Of a stretch of 64,000 bases of DNA, positions 8,977 to 17,985 are shown piece by piece (position 1 is the first letter of the stretch; each line of letters begins with the position of its first letter). The translations under genes were made by a program, and so were the position numbers. The notes beneath the pieces were generated by a model. That model worked only from the letters and a program-made list of their open reading frames with translations. It was not told the origin of the DNA and did no database searches. The DNA comes from Streptomyces atratus (GTDB lineage Bacteria > Actinomycetota > Actinomycetes > Streptomycetales > Streptomycetaceae), in assembly GCF_014648655.1 (NCBI RefSeq), contig NZ_BMRN01000033.1:21190-85189 (forward strand), in the 5' to 3' direction.

Positions 8977-9746
8977 CAGCGGCCCTCCTCGATCCAGGTG
9001 GCGGCCGGACCGTCGAGGACGATGTCCCAGCGGTAGCCGAGCGACCATTCGGGGGTGGACAGGTCGTGGTCGTACGCCGCGACGAGCCGCTCGCGCGCGG
9101 AGTCGTCGGTGACGGACTGGAGGATGGGGTCGTAGGCGAGGAGCGGGTCCCCCGGAAAGTACATCTGGGTGATCAGCCGCTGCGTGAAGGCGTTGCCGAA
9201 GAGCGAGAAGTGGATGTGGGCAGGACGCCAGGCGTTGACGTGGTTGCGCCAGGGGTAGGCACCCGGCTTGACGGTGACGAACTCGTACGCCCCCTGGTCG
9301 TCGGTCAGGCAGCGGCCCACGCCGGTGAAGTTGGGGTCGAGCGGGGCGGGGTGGTCGTCGCGCTGATGGGCGTAACGGCCCGAGGCGTTGGCCTGCCAGA
9401 CCTCGACCAACTGGCCGCGCACCGGGCGGCCGTCGCGGTCCAGGACCCGGCCGGTGACCTTGATCCGCTCGCCCAGTGGCTCGCCCTGGTGCTGCCGGGT
9501 GAGGTCGTGGTCGAGGGCGGTGACGTCGGTGACGCCGAAGACCGGGCCGGAGAGTTCCACGGCCTCGGGGTCGTGCAGGGCTACCAGCGGCTTGCCGGGG
9601 TGGCGCAGGACGCTGCTGCGGTACGGGGCGTAGCCGCGGTCGGGGTGGCTGCGTTCGGGCGCGCCGACGGTCACGGCCTTGGTGTAGGCCTCGCGCCGCT
9701 CGGCTATTTCCTCGGAGATGCGACCTTGGGTCAGAGGGGTGGTCAT
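8976..9746 (-). CDS. pcaH: Protocatechuate 3,4-dioxygenase, beta (catalytic) subunit
   Basis: A 256-residue Fe(III) intradiol dioxygenase that cleaves protocatechuate to 3-carboxy-cis,cis-muconate. The iron-ligand positions are all visible: Tyr in SGRYAHQRD, Tyr in GAYPWRN, and both His residues in WRPAHIHFS. The N-terminal extension and the RSSVLRHP segment are typical of PcaH. The gene starts 11 bp after pcaF and is fused at its stop codon with pcaG. Confidence 0.95.
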   Translation of the reverse strand: MTTPLTQGRISEEIAERREAYTKAVTVGAPERSHPDRGYAPYRSSVLRHPGKPLVALHDPEAVELSGPVFGVTDVTALDHDLTRQHQGEPLGERIKVTGRVLDRDGRPVRGQLVEVWQANASGRYAHQRDDHPAPLDPNFTGVGRCLTDDQGAYEFVTVKPGAYPWRNHVNAWRPAHIHFSLFGNAFTQRLITQMYFPGDPLLAYDPILQSVTDDSARERLVAAYDHDLSTPEWSLGYRWDIVLDGPAATWIEEGR

Positions 9747-9757
9747 ACGGGGGTTTC

Positions 9758-10948
9758 CTACCTTTCCAGGACCAGGGCGAGGCCCTGTCCGACGCCGATG
9801 CACAGGGCGGCGAGGCCGGTTCCGGAGCCTGCGGCGGCGAGCTGGTGGGCGACGGCTCCGGCGATACGGGCACCGGAGGCGCCGAGCGGGTGACCGATGG
9901 CGATGGCTCCGCCGCGCGGGTTGACGACTGCGGGGTCGAGGCCGGGCCATTCGGCGAGGCAGCCCAGGGACTGGGCGGCGAAGGCTTCGTTGAGTTCGAA
10001 CGTGGTCAGGTCGTCGAAGCCGCGTCCGGCCCTGGTCAGGGCCTTCCCGACGGCCTCGACGGGGCCGAGGCCGAAGTGCTGCGGCTCGACGGCGGTGACG
10101 GCCGAGGCCCGGACGCGGGCCAGCGGCTCACGGCCGGTGGCCCTCAGACCTTCCTCGTCCACGAGCAGCAGCGCGGCGGCGCCGTCGTTGAGCGGCGAGG
10201 CGTTGCCGGCGGTGACCGTGCCGTCCGGGCGGAAGACGGGCTTCAGCCCGGACAGCGACTGCGGCGACGTGTTGTCCCGAATGGTCTCGTCGCGGGTGAG
10301 GCCGACGCCCTCGACGGGCACGACCTCGCCGTCGTACAGGCCGTTCTTCCAGGCGCGGGCGGCCTTCTCGTGGCTCGCCACGGCGAAGGCGTCCTGCTGC
10401 TCGCGGGTGATGCCGTACCGGTCGGCGATCAGTTCGGCGCCCTCGCCGAGCGGGACGGTCCACTGCGGTTCCATGCGCTTGTTGACCATGCGCCAGCCGA
10501 TCGTGGTGGAGAACAGCTCCTGGTTGCCGGCCGGGAAGGCGCGCGAGGGCTTGGGCAGCACCCAGGGGGCGCGGCTCATCGACTCCACGCCGCCCGCGAC
10601 GGCGACCGAGGCGTCGCCGACCGCGATGGCGCGGGCGGCCTGGATCACGGCTTCGAGGCCGGATGCGCACAGCCGGTTGACGGTGCTGCCCGGGACGGTG
10701 ACGGGCACCCCGGCGAGCAGCACGGCCATCCGGGCGACATTGCGGTTCTCCTCGCCGGCGCCGTTGGCATTGCCGAAGAAGACGTCGTCGATCCGGGCCG
10801 GGTCCAGGTCCGGCGTACGCGCCAGCAGGGACCGCAGCACTCCTGCGGCGAGGTCGTCGGGGCGCACGCCTGACAGGGCGCCCCCGTACTTGCCGACCGG
10901 GGTGCGTACGGCGTCGACGATGTAGACGTCGCGCAGCTGACGGGTCAT
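9758..10948 (-). CDS. pcaF: Beta-ketoadipyl-CoA thiolase
   Basis: A 396-residue thiolase that splits beta-ketoadipyl-CoA into succinyl-CoA and acetyl-CoA. The acyl-accepting Cys94 is in NRLCASGLEA; the catalytic His is in GGAIAIGHPLGASGAR, and the C-terminal Cys in ALCIGVGQG. Its ATG overlaps the pcaJ stop by one base. Length and motifs are those of PcaF rather than a biosynthetic acetyl-CoA acetyltransferase, and the position between pcaJ and pcaH supports this. Confidence 0.95.
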   Translation of the reverse strand: MTRQLRDVYIVDAVRTPVGKYGGALSGVRPDDLAAGVLRSLLARTPDLDPARIDDVFFGNANGAGEENRNVARMAVLLAGVPVTVPGSTVNRLCASGLEAVIQAARAIAVGDASVAVAGGVESMSRAPWVLPKPSRAFPAGNQELFSTTIGWRMVNKRMEPQWTVPLGEGAELIADRYGITREQQDAFAVASHEKAARAWKNGLYDGEVVPVEGVGLTRDETIRDNTSPQSLSGLKPVFRPDGTVTAGNASPLNDGAAALLLVDEEGLRATGREPLARVRASAVTAVEPQHFGLGPVEAVGKALTRAGRGFDDLTTFELNEAFAAQSLGCLAEWPGLDPAVVNPRGGAIAIGHPLGASGARIAGAVAHQLAAAGSGTGLAALCIGVGQGLALVLER

Positions 10949-11601
10949 CACCCGCTCCCTTCGGTGGCCGCGGCGATCCGGACCGGGGCGGCGGTGAGGC
11001 GCTGGATCTCCTTGGCGGTGACGCCCGGGGCGCTCTCCATCAGAACGAGGCCGTCGTCGGTGACGTCCAGGACACCGAGGTCGGTGATGACGCGGTCGAC
11101 GCAGGTCCGGCCGGTGAGCGGCAGCGTGCACTCCTCGACGATCTTCGGGCTGCCGTCCTTGGCGGTGTGGGTCATCGTCACGATGACCCGCCGGGCCCCG
11201 TGTACGAGGTCCATGGCCCCGCCGATGCCGGTGACCAATTTCCCGGGAACGGCCCAGTTGGCGAGGTCGCCGCGGGCGGACACCTGCATGGCGCCCAGCA
11301 CGGCGGTGTCGATGTGGCCGCCGCGGATCATCCCGAAGGAGAGCGCCGAGTCGAAGAAGGAGGCGCCGGGCAGGACGGTGACGGTCTCCTTGCCGGCGTT
11401 GATCAGGTCCGGGTCGACCTCGTCCTCGGAGGGGAACGGGCCGGTGCCGAGGATGCCGTTCTCCGACTCCAGGACGACCTGGACACCGGCGGGGAGATGG
11501 TTGGGGATCAGCGTGGGCAGCCCGATGCCGAGGTTGACGTACTCGCCGTCGCCCAGCTCGCGGGCCGCGCGGGCGGCCATCTCGTCTCGCGTCCAGGCCA
11601 T
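10948..11601 (-). CDS. pcaJ: 3-oxoadipate CoA-transferase, beta subunit
   Basis: A 217-residue class I CoA-transferase subunit. The catalytic Glu lies in LESENGILG, following the GIGLPTLIPNHL glycine loop. With PcaI it moves CoA from succinyl-CoA to beta-ketoadipate. The ATG overlaps the pcaI stop by one base and its stop overlaps the pcaF ATG by one base, giving tight coupling. Confidence 0.95.
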   Translation of the reverse strand: MAWTRDEMAARAARELGDGEYVNLGIGLPTLIPNHLPAGVQVVLESENGILGTGPFPSEDEVDPDLINAGKETVTVLPGASFFDSALSFGMIRGGHIDTAVLGAMQVSARGDLANWAVPGKLVTGIGGAMDLVHGARRVIVTMTHTAKDGSPKIVEECTLPLTGRTCVDRVITDLGVLDVTDDGLVLMESAPGVTAKEIQRLTAAPVRIAAATEGSG

Positions 11602-12365
11602 CAGGCCGACACCTCCCGGGTCGTGCGCTTCTCGATCTTCTTGTCCACGGCCTGTTCGGGGGTGAGCGCCACCACTCGCTGGACGAAGATGCCCGGCAGA
11701 TGGACCTGGTCCGGGTCGATCTCGCCCGGCTCGACCAGCTCCTCGACCTCGGCGATCGTGATTCGGCCCGCCATGGCTGCCGGCGGGTTGAAGTTGCGGG
11801 ACGACTTATTGAAGACCAGGTTGCCGTGCCGGTCCCCCCTGGCTGCCCGGACCAGTGCGAAGTCGGTGGTGATGCCCCGCTCCAGCACGTACTCGACACC
11901 GTCGAACGCGCGGGTCTCCTTGCGCGGTGATGACACCGAGACCCCGCCCGCGCCGTCATAGCGCCAGGGCAGTCCGCCGTCGGCGACCTGTGTGCCGACG
12001 CCGGCCGGCGTGTAGAAGGCGGGGATGCCGCAACCGCCGGCGCGCAGCCGCTCGGCCAGGGTGCCCTGAGGGATGAGCTCGACCTCCAGCTCACCTGCGA
12101 GGTACTGCCGGGCGAATTCCTTGTTCGCGCCGATGTAGCTGCCCGTGACCCGGGCGATCCGGCCCGCCGAGAGCAGGACCGCAAGGCCGGAGTCCATCGC
12201 GCCGCAGTTGTTGGAGACCACGCCCAGTCCGCCGACTCCGGTGTCGAACACCGCCTGGATCAGCGTGTTCGGTACGCCGCTGAGCCCGAAGCCACCGACC
12301 GCGAACGACGCTTCGTCGTGGACATCTGCCACGGCCTCTGCGGCCGAGGCGACCACCTTGTCCAT
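11601..12365 (-). CDS. pcaI: 3-oxoadipate CoA-transferase, alpha subunit
   Basis: A 254-residue class I CoA-transferase alpha subunit with the usual VGGFGLSGVPNTLI loop and the C-terminal LPGIFVQRVV segment. The ATG at 12365 is chosen. The in-frame ATG 57 bases upstream would put a perfect palindrome and the likely promoter inside the coding region. It is the first gene of the pca operon and is transcribed away from the debris to its right. Confidence 0.94.
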   Translation of the reverse strand: MDKVVASAAEAVADVHDEASFAVGGFGLSGVPNTLIQAVFDTGVGGLGVVSNNCGAMDSGLAVLLSAGRIARVTGSYIGANKEFARQYLAGELEVELIPQGTLAERLRAGGCGIPAFYTPAGVGTQVADGGLPWRYDGAGGVSVSSPRKETRAFDGVEYVLERGITTDFALVRAARGDRHGNLVFNKSSRNFNPPAAMAGRITIAEVEELVEPGEIDPDQVHLPGIFVQRVVALTPEQAVDKKIEKRTTREVSA

Positions 12366-12393
12366 CCGCCCGCCTTTTTCTGATGTTCGCCAG

Positions 12394-12409
12394 ATGAACT
12401 TAAGTTCAT
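12394..12409. promoter_or_regulatory. Perfect 16-bp palindrome upstream of pcaI, likely regulator operator
   Basis: ATGAACTTAAGTTCAT is a perfect inverted repeat ending 29 bp before the pcaI start, in a locally AT-rich stretch within an otherwise GC-rich region. Its place suggests it overlaps the operon promoter. The obvious candidate to bind it is the two-headed IclR protein at the operon end, but a MarR-type or other regulator encoded elsewhere is possible. Confidence 0.7.
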
Positions 12410-12577
12410 ATTGTTGCTTCATTCTGATCCCGTGGCGCCCGGTTCGTCAACGGTTTTGGACGTCGGGGTTTCCAGGCGCACCCGCCGCATCGAACGGACG
12501 CGCCTGCGGAACGCCTGGCGTCGGCCGGGGTTCCGCGGGCGCGTCCGATCACGTCACTCGTGAGGCGGGGCGGGGCG

Positions 12578-12750
12578 TCAGTCGGTCGCACCGGCCAGTG
12601 CCGAGGTCTGCTGCGTGGCCGCCCCGCGCCGGGCGCGGAGAGCCAGTGGCACCAGGCAGATCGCGGCCGCGCCCAGCACGGCGGCGGTGGCGAAGGTGGT
12701 GAATCCGAGGCCGGCGTTGCCGCCCTCGATGACGGCGCCGCCGAGCCGCT
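12578..12750 (-). pseudogene. MFS transporter C-terminal fragment
   Basis: The last 55 codons of a leftward frame read LGGAVIEGGNAGLGFTTFA and then a hydrophobic helix (TAAVLGAAAICLVPLALRARR), like the last membrane helix of a DHA1-type drug-efflux MFS protein. No preceding helices exist; upstream DNA belongs to an ArsR relic. It is a deletion remnant. Confidence 0.5.
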
Positions 12751-12759
12751 GCCTGCGCG

Positions 12760-13247
12760 AGCCGCTCGGCACGGGTGATGCCGACCTTGGCCAGCCAGCC
12801 CGCACCGCCATCGGCCAGACCCGGCTCGGGTCCCCACTCCAGAAGGCCGCGCCCGACCATCGCGTCGTTGATCGCCGGCGCGACGGCTCCTGCCAGGTGG
12901 TCGTAACACAGCCGCGCACGGGCGAGTGCCTGCTGACGGCCGGAGGCCGACAGCGAACGGGGTCGGGCGGCTTGCTGTGGGGCCAGTGAGGCGAGGCTCT
13001 CGATCAGCTCGACCACTCTGCGGTCGGCCACCCGCAGGTAACGGTGGCGTCCGTGCCGCTCCTCGACGAGGAGCCCGCCGCTCACGAGCAGGTTCAGATG
13101 CGACGTCGCGGTCGAGGGCGTGACCCCGGCGTGGCGCGCGAGCTCGTCGCCGTCCACGCCCGGCCGTCGAGCAGCGCCAGGCAGGAGGCGGACCGGGTCC
13201 CGTCGACCAGCAGCCTGGCCACGGCCGCCAGTCCACGCCCACGTCAT
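12760..13247 (-). pseudogene. ArsR-family regulator, frameshifted and truncated
   Basis: The leftward translation contains a winged-helix core, DELARHAGVTPSTATSHLNLL, then LLVEERHGRHRYLRVADRRV, as in ArsR-type repressors of the larger, about 220-residue kind. The N-terminal part (LLVDGTRSASCLALLDGRAW) is in a different frame from the HTH core, with the shift near 13150-13160. After WLAKVGIT the protein runs into the MFS fragment, so the C-terminus is missing. A linked ArsR-MFS pair probably suffered an internal deletion. Confidence 0.6.
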
Positions 13248-13498
13248 GACTTGCGCGCTCAACGTCCATGTCCCCGGTTGTCGCCGATCTCGGTTCGACG
13301 CCCATCGAAGCGTCCGCGCCTTTAGCGTCGCCGGGTGTGCCGGGCACGCCGAGATACCCCGCACCTGCACCGGGGGCCGTGCCGCCTCCGCTACCGCGAG
13401 GAAGCCTGCCCGCATATTCGGGAACAGGGGAGAACCCCGGAGGCCGACGTCCCGCGAAGCCCGGTGTCCGTGCCCGGAGTGCTGCTCACGCCGACGCA

Positions 13499-14542
13499 TC
13501 ACCAGCCAGGGTTGGAGCTGCGCCTGCCGATGCGGGATGTCGGCCGCGCGCGGGCTCCCCGGTCATCGGCGTCGTCTGCTTCGCGCAGCTTCCGCCAGAG
13601 GCGGGTGCGGTGCAGCATGTAGAGAGCGATGAACAGGACGATCGCCTGCAACCCCACGGCTAGCAGCCAGAAGACGACCTTGCTCTCCAGCTCGTTGGTC
13701 ATGTACGTGAAGTTCATGCCGAAGAACCCAGTCAGGAACGAGAGCGGCAGGAAGATCGTCGACACGATGGTCAACCGATTGATCACTCCGTTCTGTTCTC
13801 CGGACACGAGGGAGGAGTAGCTGCCGAAGACGCGCCTGGTGGCTTCCTGGAGAGATTCGATGTTCGTGAGCACCAGCCTGGCGTGCTGTTGGTAGGAGCG
13901 AACAAGCCTCTGCCGTTCCTCGGGAAAGTTGGGGTTCATCATCCTCCGCGTCAAGGTTTCGTCCATCACCTGGAGGTAGGGCAGGAGCGAGTGGTGCAGG
14001 AGGGCGGCGTGCCGTCGCAGACGCGCCAATTGATAGACCTGCTCGGGGTGCCGTCGCTCGAACATCTCGTCCTCGAGGTCCTCCGCCGCCAGGAGAGCTT
14101 CCACGGCGGACCGGCGAAAGGACTCCAGGGCCTCCTGCAGCAGCAGGAACAGCGTGGCCACGATGTCGGAGGGTCTCTCGTGAGGAAGTCGGGCGGTGAG
14201 GGTCTTGATCAGCGCGAGCGGTCCACGGTGAACCGTGACCAGGTACCGCTCGGTCACGAACGCATGGAGATGAGTGACCTGGTCCGCCTCGACCACGGGC
14301 ACGACGAACCCGGCCCTGTCACCGAGGTATTCGGCCCGCACGGATTCGCCCTTCCGGCCAAGCCACGTCAAGCCCTCGGCCAGACCGAGCTGGTCGGCGA
14401 CCGGCATTTCGTCGGGCGACACTTCCTGGGGCAGTTCGATGTCCACGAGCAGGAAATCCGATGCTGTGAGACGCTCACGAGCCTCCGACACGTGTGTCTC
14501 GGCGACGCCCCCTTCCGGCATCGACACCACCAATACGATCAT
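13499..14542 (-). CDS. CorA-family divalent metal transporter
   Basis: A 347-residue protein with the CorA architecture: an N-terminal cytosolic alpha/beta domain, a long helical stalk (about residues 120-245), then two membrane helices at the C-terminus (about 255-275 and 290-312). The universally conserved GMN motif is at residues 275-277 (FFGMNFTY), at the end of the first membrane helix. This predicts Mg2+, Co2+ or Ni2+ uptake through a pentamer. The ATG at 14542 follows GGGAGGAA. The C-terminal tail after the second helix is arginine-rich. No linked gene hints at the specific metal. Confidence 0.9.
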   Translation of the reverse strand: MIVLVVSMPEGGVAETHVSEARERLTASDFLLVDIELPQEVSPDEMPVADQLGLAEGLTWLGRKGESVRAEYLGDRAGFVVPVVEADQVTHLHAFVTERYLVTVHRGPLALIKTLTARLPHERPSDIVATLFLLLQEALESFRRSAVEALLAAEDLEDEMFERRHPEQVYQLARLRRHAALLHHSLLPYLQVMDETLTRRMMNPNFPEERQRLVRSYQQHARLVLTNIESLQEATRRVFGSYSSLVSGEQNGVINRLTIVSTIFLPLSFLTGFFGMNFTYMTNELESKVVFWLLAVGLQAIVLFIALYMLHRTRLWRKLREADDADDRGARARPTSRIGRRSSNPGW

Positions 14543-15265
14543 CGTTCCTCCCTGTGGGGCAGGGGCTGAGTCACCTCCAGCGTGCGCAGACCCTGTAGCC
14601 CACGCACACGGATGGACTCATTCGCCCCGCCGGGGGCCTCGAACGAGTGCGAGTCGCACTGTGCCGGTGGCGGCCGCCATCGACCGGCTCGCCGGCGATC
14701 CGGAGATCGCTCGCAGGCAGTGTGTGCCATGCAGTTCGCCGCCCAACATCCTGCGGCATGCCGACTGGACGCCACCGGACCTGGGCTGACCGGTCCGCGG
14801 CCATCCCGGGGCTTCGACACGTCGGTCCAAGGGAACGGCCGGGGTGTCAACCCTGGTGGCGGTGGCGGTGACCGAGGCCGAAAACCGCGACCACCTTGAT
14901 GACTCGTCGGCTCACCCGCAAGCCTGCCCGCCAGGCGCAGCCCCGGGCCGACATCTTCTCCCACTCGTCAGCACCAGAGCCCGCCGTCGGCCCGGCTGCC
15001 CCACCTGTCGCTGCGTTGCTTCACCTTGGCGATCCGGTCGATCCGGGGACGGACATGTCGATCTGCTCGCCGACCTCGCGCGGGGGAGAGCAACTCGACA
15101 TCGTGACAACTGTCGCCGCGTGGATCGGGGGCACCGGCTGGAACCTCACCGGGATCCGCACCAGTGTCGAGGGCATCCAATGTGAACACCGGGCCTGTTT
15201 TTCACCTCCGTCCGTAGATCACCAGCGGGCTTGGTTCCGGGGCGGATAGTTGCCCGCGATCGGTC
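14543..15265. other. No convincing gene
   Basis: Open frames exist on both strands but none shows a recognisable family, a ribosome binding site and sensible composition together. The stretch separates the CorA gene from the DinB-fold gene and probably holds the CorA promoter next to 14542. Confidence 0.5.
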
Positions 15266-15835
15266 TCACAGCTGCGGTGGGACCGGCCGTCCGAGAAACG
15301 CGGCAAGCCGATCGATGGCCGGAGCGGTCTCCTCGACGGGTTGCGGTTCGGCGAATCGTCCCGTGCGGGGCTGGGGGGAGAGTTGGACCTGAACGAACGC
15401 CAGGGCCTGCTCGGCAAGGTCTTCGGGCAGCCGGGCAGGGATGCCGGTGGCTCGGGCGAGGTCCCATCCGTGAGCAAGCAGATCGTACAGGCGGATCTGC
15501 AAGCGCTCGGCGCCCGTGGCACTCCCCAAGGGGCCGCGATAGCTCCGCTCGAGAACCCCCGGACGGGAGAAAGCCGCCTGCAGCGAAGCGCCGGAGGCCC
15601 GGCAGGCTTCGACCGGCTCGTCACCGAGGTGGTCTGCTCCGCGCTCGGGCATCGGGCCACCCTCGATCAAGGCTGCGAACACCAGGTCCATGCCTACCAG
15701 GTGGTTGACCACATCGCGCACGTTCCATTCCGTGCACGGCGTCGACGCCTTCCACTGCTCCGGGCGGATCTCGGCGATCAAGTCGCCGACGGCTTCGCAC
15801 GCGCGTGTGAGATCTTCAACAGAAGCGGTCGTCAT
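15266..15835 (-). CDS. TIGR03086-type metal-binding (DinB/mycothiol-dependent) protein
   Basis: A 189-residue protein of the DinB fold as found in mycothiol-dependent maleylpyruvate isomerases. The N-terminal TPCTEWNVRDVVNHLVG supplies the first metal-ligand His, and YDLLAHGWDLARATG supplies the next. The family uses a bound divalent metal and often mycothiol to isomerise or transfer groups, but the substrate cannot be told from sequence. It stands alone, with a possible hairpin 185 bp upstream. Confidence 0.82.
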   Translation of the reverse strand: MTTASVEDLTRACEAVGDLIAEIRPEQWKASTPCTEWNVRDVVNHLVGMDLVFAALIEGGPMPERGADHLGDEPVEACRASGASLQAAFSRPGVLERSYRGPLGSATGAERLQIRLYDLLAHGWDLARATGIPARLPEDLAEQALAFVQVQLSPQPRTGRFAEPQPVEETAPAIDRLAAFLGRPVPPQL

Positions 15836-16019
15836 CAGGCAAGGCTACGTCGGCCCCCGTCAGGTGACCCGATGGTTTTGCGGCGGTCCGGAGACAACCG
15901 TGTGCGTTCATCGAGGCCCTCCCTGCCTGCTGTCCGTCCCGGTCCGTGAGCCCGAAGGCCGGCAAGTTCGTCCACGTGGTGCCACCCATGGCATCACCGT
16001 CATCTCCTGAAGCCAGACA

Positions 16020-16065
16020 TGAGGCCACGTCAATGGTGATCAAATCCGTTGCTGATGTGGCCTCA
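16020..16065. terminator. Long stem-loop, possible terminator or mobile-element end
   Basis: TGAGGCCACGTCA at 16020-16032 pairs with TGATGTGGCCTCA at 16053-16065: 12 of 13 complementary positions plus a wobble, with a 20-base loop. There is no T-run. It lies between the leftward gene at 15835 and the rightward gene at 16131, so it terminates neither; it may be the relic of an element end. Confidence 0.4.
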
Positions 16066-16130
16066 TCACGAGCACGCACTCAGTTTGTTTCTTCTGGCGC
16101 TTCTGAAGTGATGCGGGCAGGATGTGCGGC

Positions 16131-16478
16131 ATGACAGACAGTTCCGGCTCTGTTCCTGCGGACGTAGGTGACCGCCAGGCGATAGAGAACATCCTCGGTC
16201 GTCCTTCGAGTCAGACATGGCCGACGGGTGCATTGGCACCGGGTAGCCGGGTCACGGTCGTTCGTGACCCGGACTGGGACGGTCCTCGGCAGGCCGAATT
16301 TCCTGGAACGATCGATGCCACGGGTGCCCCCGAACCCAACGAGCATGTCCAGGCGCTCAGTGACGAGCTGCTGTACTGGACCTCCGCCGCCCCTGGGAGT
16401 GGCCCACCGCCCCGAACCGGCCGACCCCGGCCCGGGCCCGCAGATGCTTCACCCGGGCGGACAGATCGACGATGGTGA
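16131..16478 (+). CDS. Small Streptomyces hypothetical protein, 3-prime truncated
   Basis: The translation starts MTDSSGSVPADVGDRQAIEN and contains SRVTVVRDPDWDGPRQAEFPG, a small conserved actinomycete protein in which this beta-rich segment is normally followed by an LLYWVSFDxPQYD-type ending. Here homology stops at ELLYWTSAAPG and the frame continues into proline-rich sequence, so the natural C-terminus has been replaced. It is probably a non-functional remnant. The family function is unknown. Confidence 0.5.
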   Translation: MTDSSGSVPADVGDRQAIENILGRPSSQTWPTGALAPGSRVTVVRDPDWDGPRQAEFPGTIDATGAPEPNEHVQALSDELLYWTSAAPGSGPPPRTGRPRPGPADASPGRTDRRW

Positions 16479-16601
16479 ACAACGTCTCACCTGCAGGGCG
16501 GTCCGGCAGACGTTCGGCGGGCGCGACCGTAACCGGTCGGGCAACTTGCGGTGGAGGCCGTCCATCCCGTTGCACCGGCCGCGCCGCTGTGACGCTGCGT
16601 G

Positions 16602-17393
16602 TTACGTGGCGAGCGTCAGGCGCGGGAGGACGCGGAGGCGGATGCCGTGGCGGGTGCGCAGCCGGTGAATTTCGAGAAGAGCGATGAGCGAAGTCGCCGT
16701 CGCGCCGCCGAGCGGCAGTATGGGCGGGATCTGCGGCCACTGGGCCAGTGAGAAGAAAATGTCCTGCAGAGCCAGCTCCCACGCGAAGGCGATGGTGATC
16801 AATGCCGGGAGTGCCTGATGGATCTCCATCGTGCGGAACATGTACCGAGAGATCGCCGGTATCGCATGGAGGAGGAATCCGACACCGCGCGCCGTTGCGT
16901 AGACGAGTCCCAGCGCGAGGGCCAGCATGGCTACGCCGGCGGCGACTGACGACGCCGGGCTGCGGCCGATGGGCCCGAAGTAGAACCAGGCCGCCGCACC
17001 CCAGATGGCGGCGATCAGCAGGATGTGCCCGAGGAAGGCACCGAGTGCGGTGAGCGGGCCACGCAACCGCACTGCCAGCCGACCGCCGAGCTGGCGGCGG
17101 ACCGCCGTCAGGTACACCGCCACGATGACCGAGGCCGTGACCGCGAGTGCAACGGGGGCCAGCAGAAGCCGGAGCACACCGTCCACGGCCCACAGCGATA
17201 ACCGCACCCGGTCGTTGAGAACGAGCGGCGCTTTGACGACCGCACCGATCATGATGCTGCCCCAGAACCTGATGCTTTGCAGCCACTCGATCGGCCGGTC
17301 CCGCAGAACTGCCTCCGGTACCGGCTCCATCCACCGTTCTGACAGTAAGCGGTCCTTGTTCTCACGCACCGGCCCGTCTACCTCGTCCACCAT
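16602..17393 (-). CDS. Hypothetical multi-pass membrane protein
   Basis: A 263-residue protein if the ATG at 17393 is used (MVDEVDGPVREN); the frame is open for 57 more upstream codons but those are low-complexity. Four or five hydrophobic helices are visible: VLRLLLAPVALAVTAS, ALGAFLGHILLIAAIWG, AGVAMLALALGLVYA, and two weaker ones toward the C-terminus. No conserved motif or transport signature is recognised. There is no clear ribosome binding site, which weakens the start choice. Confidence 0.6.
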   Translation of the reverse strand: MVDEVDGPVRENKDRLLSERWMEPVPEAVLRDRPIEWLQSIRFWGSIMIGAVVKAPLVLNDRVRLSLWAVDGVLRLLLAPVALAVTASVIVAVYLTAVRRQLGGRLAVRLRGPLTALGAFLGHILLIAAIWGAAAWFYFGPIGRSPASSVAAGVAMLALALGLVYATARGVGFLLHAIPAISRYMFRTMEIHQALPALITIAFAWELALQDIFFSLAQWPQIPPILPLGGATATSLIALLEIHRLRTRHGIRLRVLPRLTLAT

Positions 17394-17985
17394 AGGCGAA
17401 TCGTGGCATCCGCGCGGTGCGTACGACAATCCTCCGGACAGTGTGGCAAGGCCTCGGTGCTCGGGCCTGCCACGTGCTCGCCAAATGGCCTGCTTGGGGT
17501 GCAAGACGCCTGCTGCTCGTGTTCGCGCACGCGACCTGGAGTGCAGGTGAAAGTGGCGCCGCACCTGTGGGTGCAGCGCCGTACGTCAGGCCCTGACCGG
17601 ACCGAGGCGGAGAACGGCATCGCGGGTGCGGCCGCCGACTACCTTGCCGCGCTCGGCCGTGAAAGCCATCACCGAGTCGGTGTCCGGGCGACCGTAGAGA
17701 TCCTCGCCTTCAACCTGGTCGCCTCGGGCCCCTACGATCGCTCCGGAGCGACGAGGCCATGTGTCGTTCGAATCTGATCTGTTCAGTGCCCTCAGACAGG
17801 GAGCCGGATAGCTGGGCCGCTGGGTCACAGAGGCCGACCACAAGGCACTGCAGTGATCAGTGGCGGGAGCGGTCGGAGTGCATTGAGATCAGCCAACGGT
17901 CGGCGAGACAGGGAACAACGCAGGTAGGACGCCTGAAATGAGCGTGGACGAGAGCTGATCCGCCTCAGGTGTTCAGCAACGTGCC
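17394..17985. other. No convincing gene
   Basis: A leftward frame at 17586-17843 has coding-like composition in its second half (EGEDLYGRPDTDSVMAF) but no start signal or known family, so it may be a fragment. Nothing else is supported. Confidence 0.4.

Noticed and set aside
17760..17785. GTTCGAATC word like a tRNA T-arm
   Set aside because: No acceptor stem, anticodon arm or D-arm can be folded around it.
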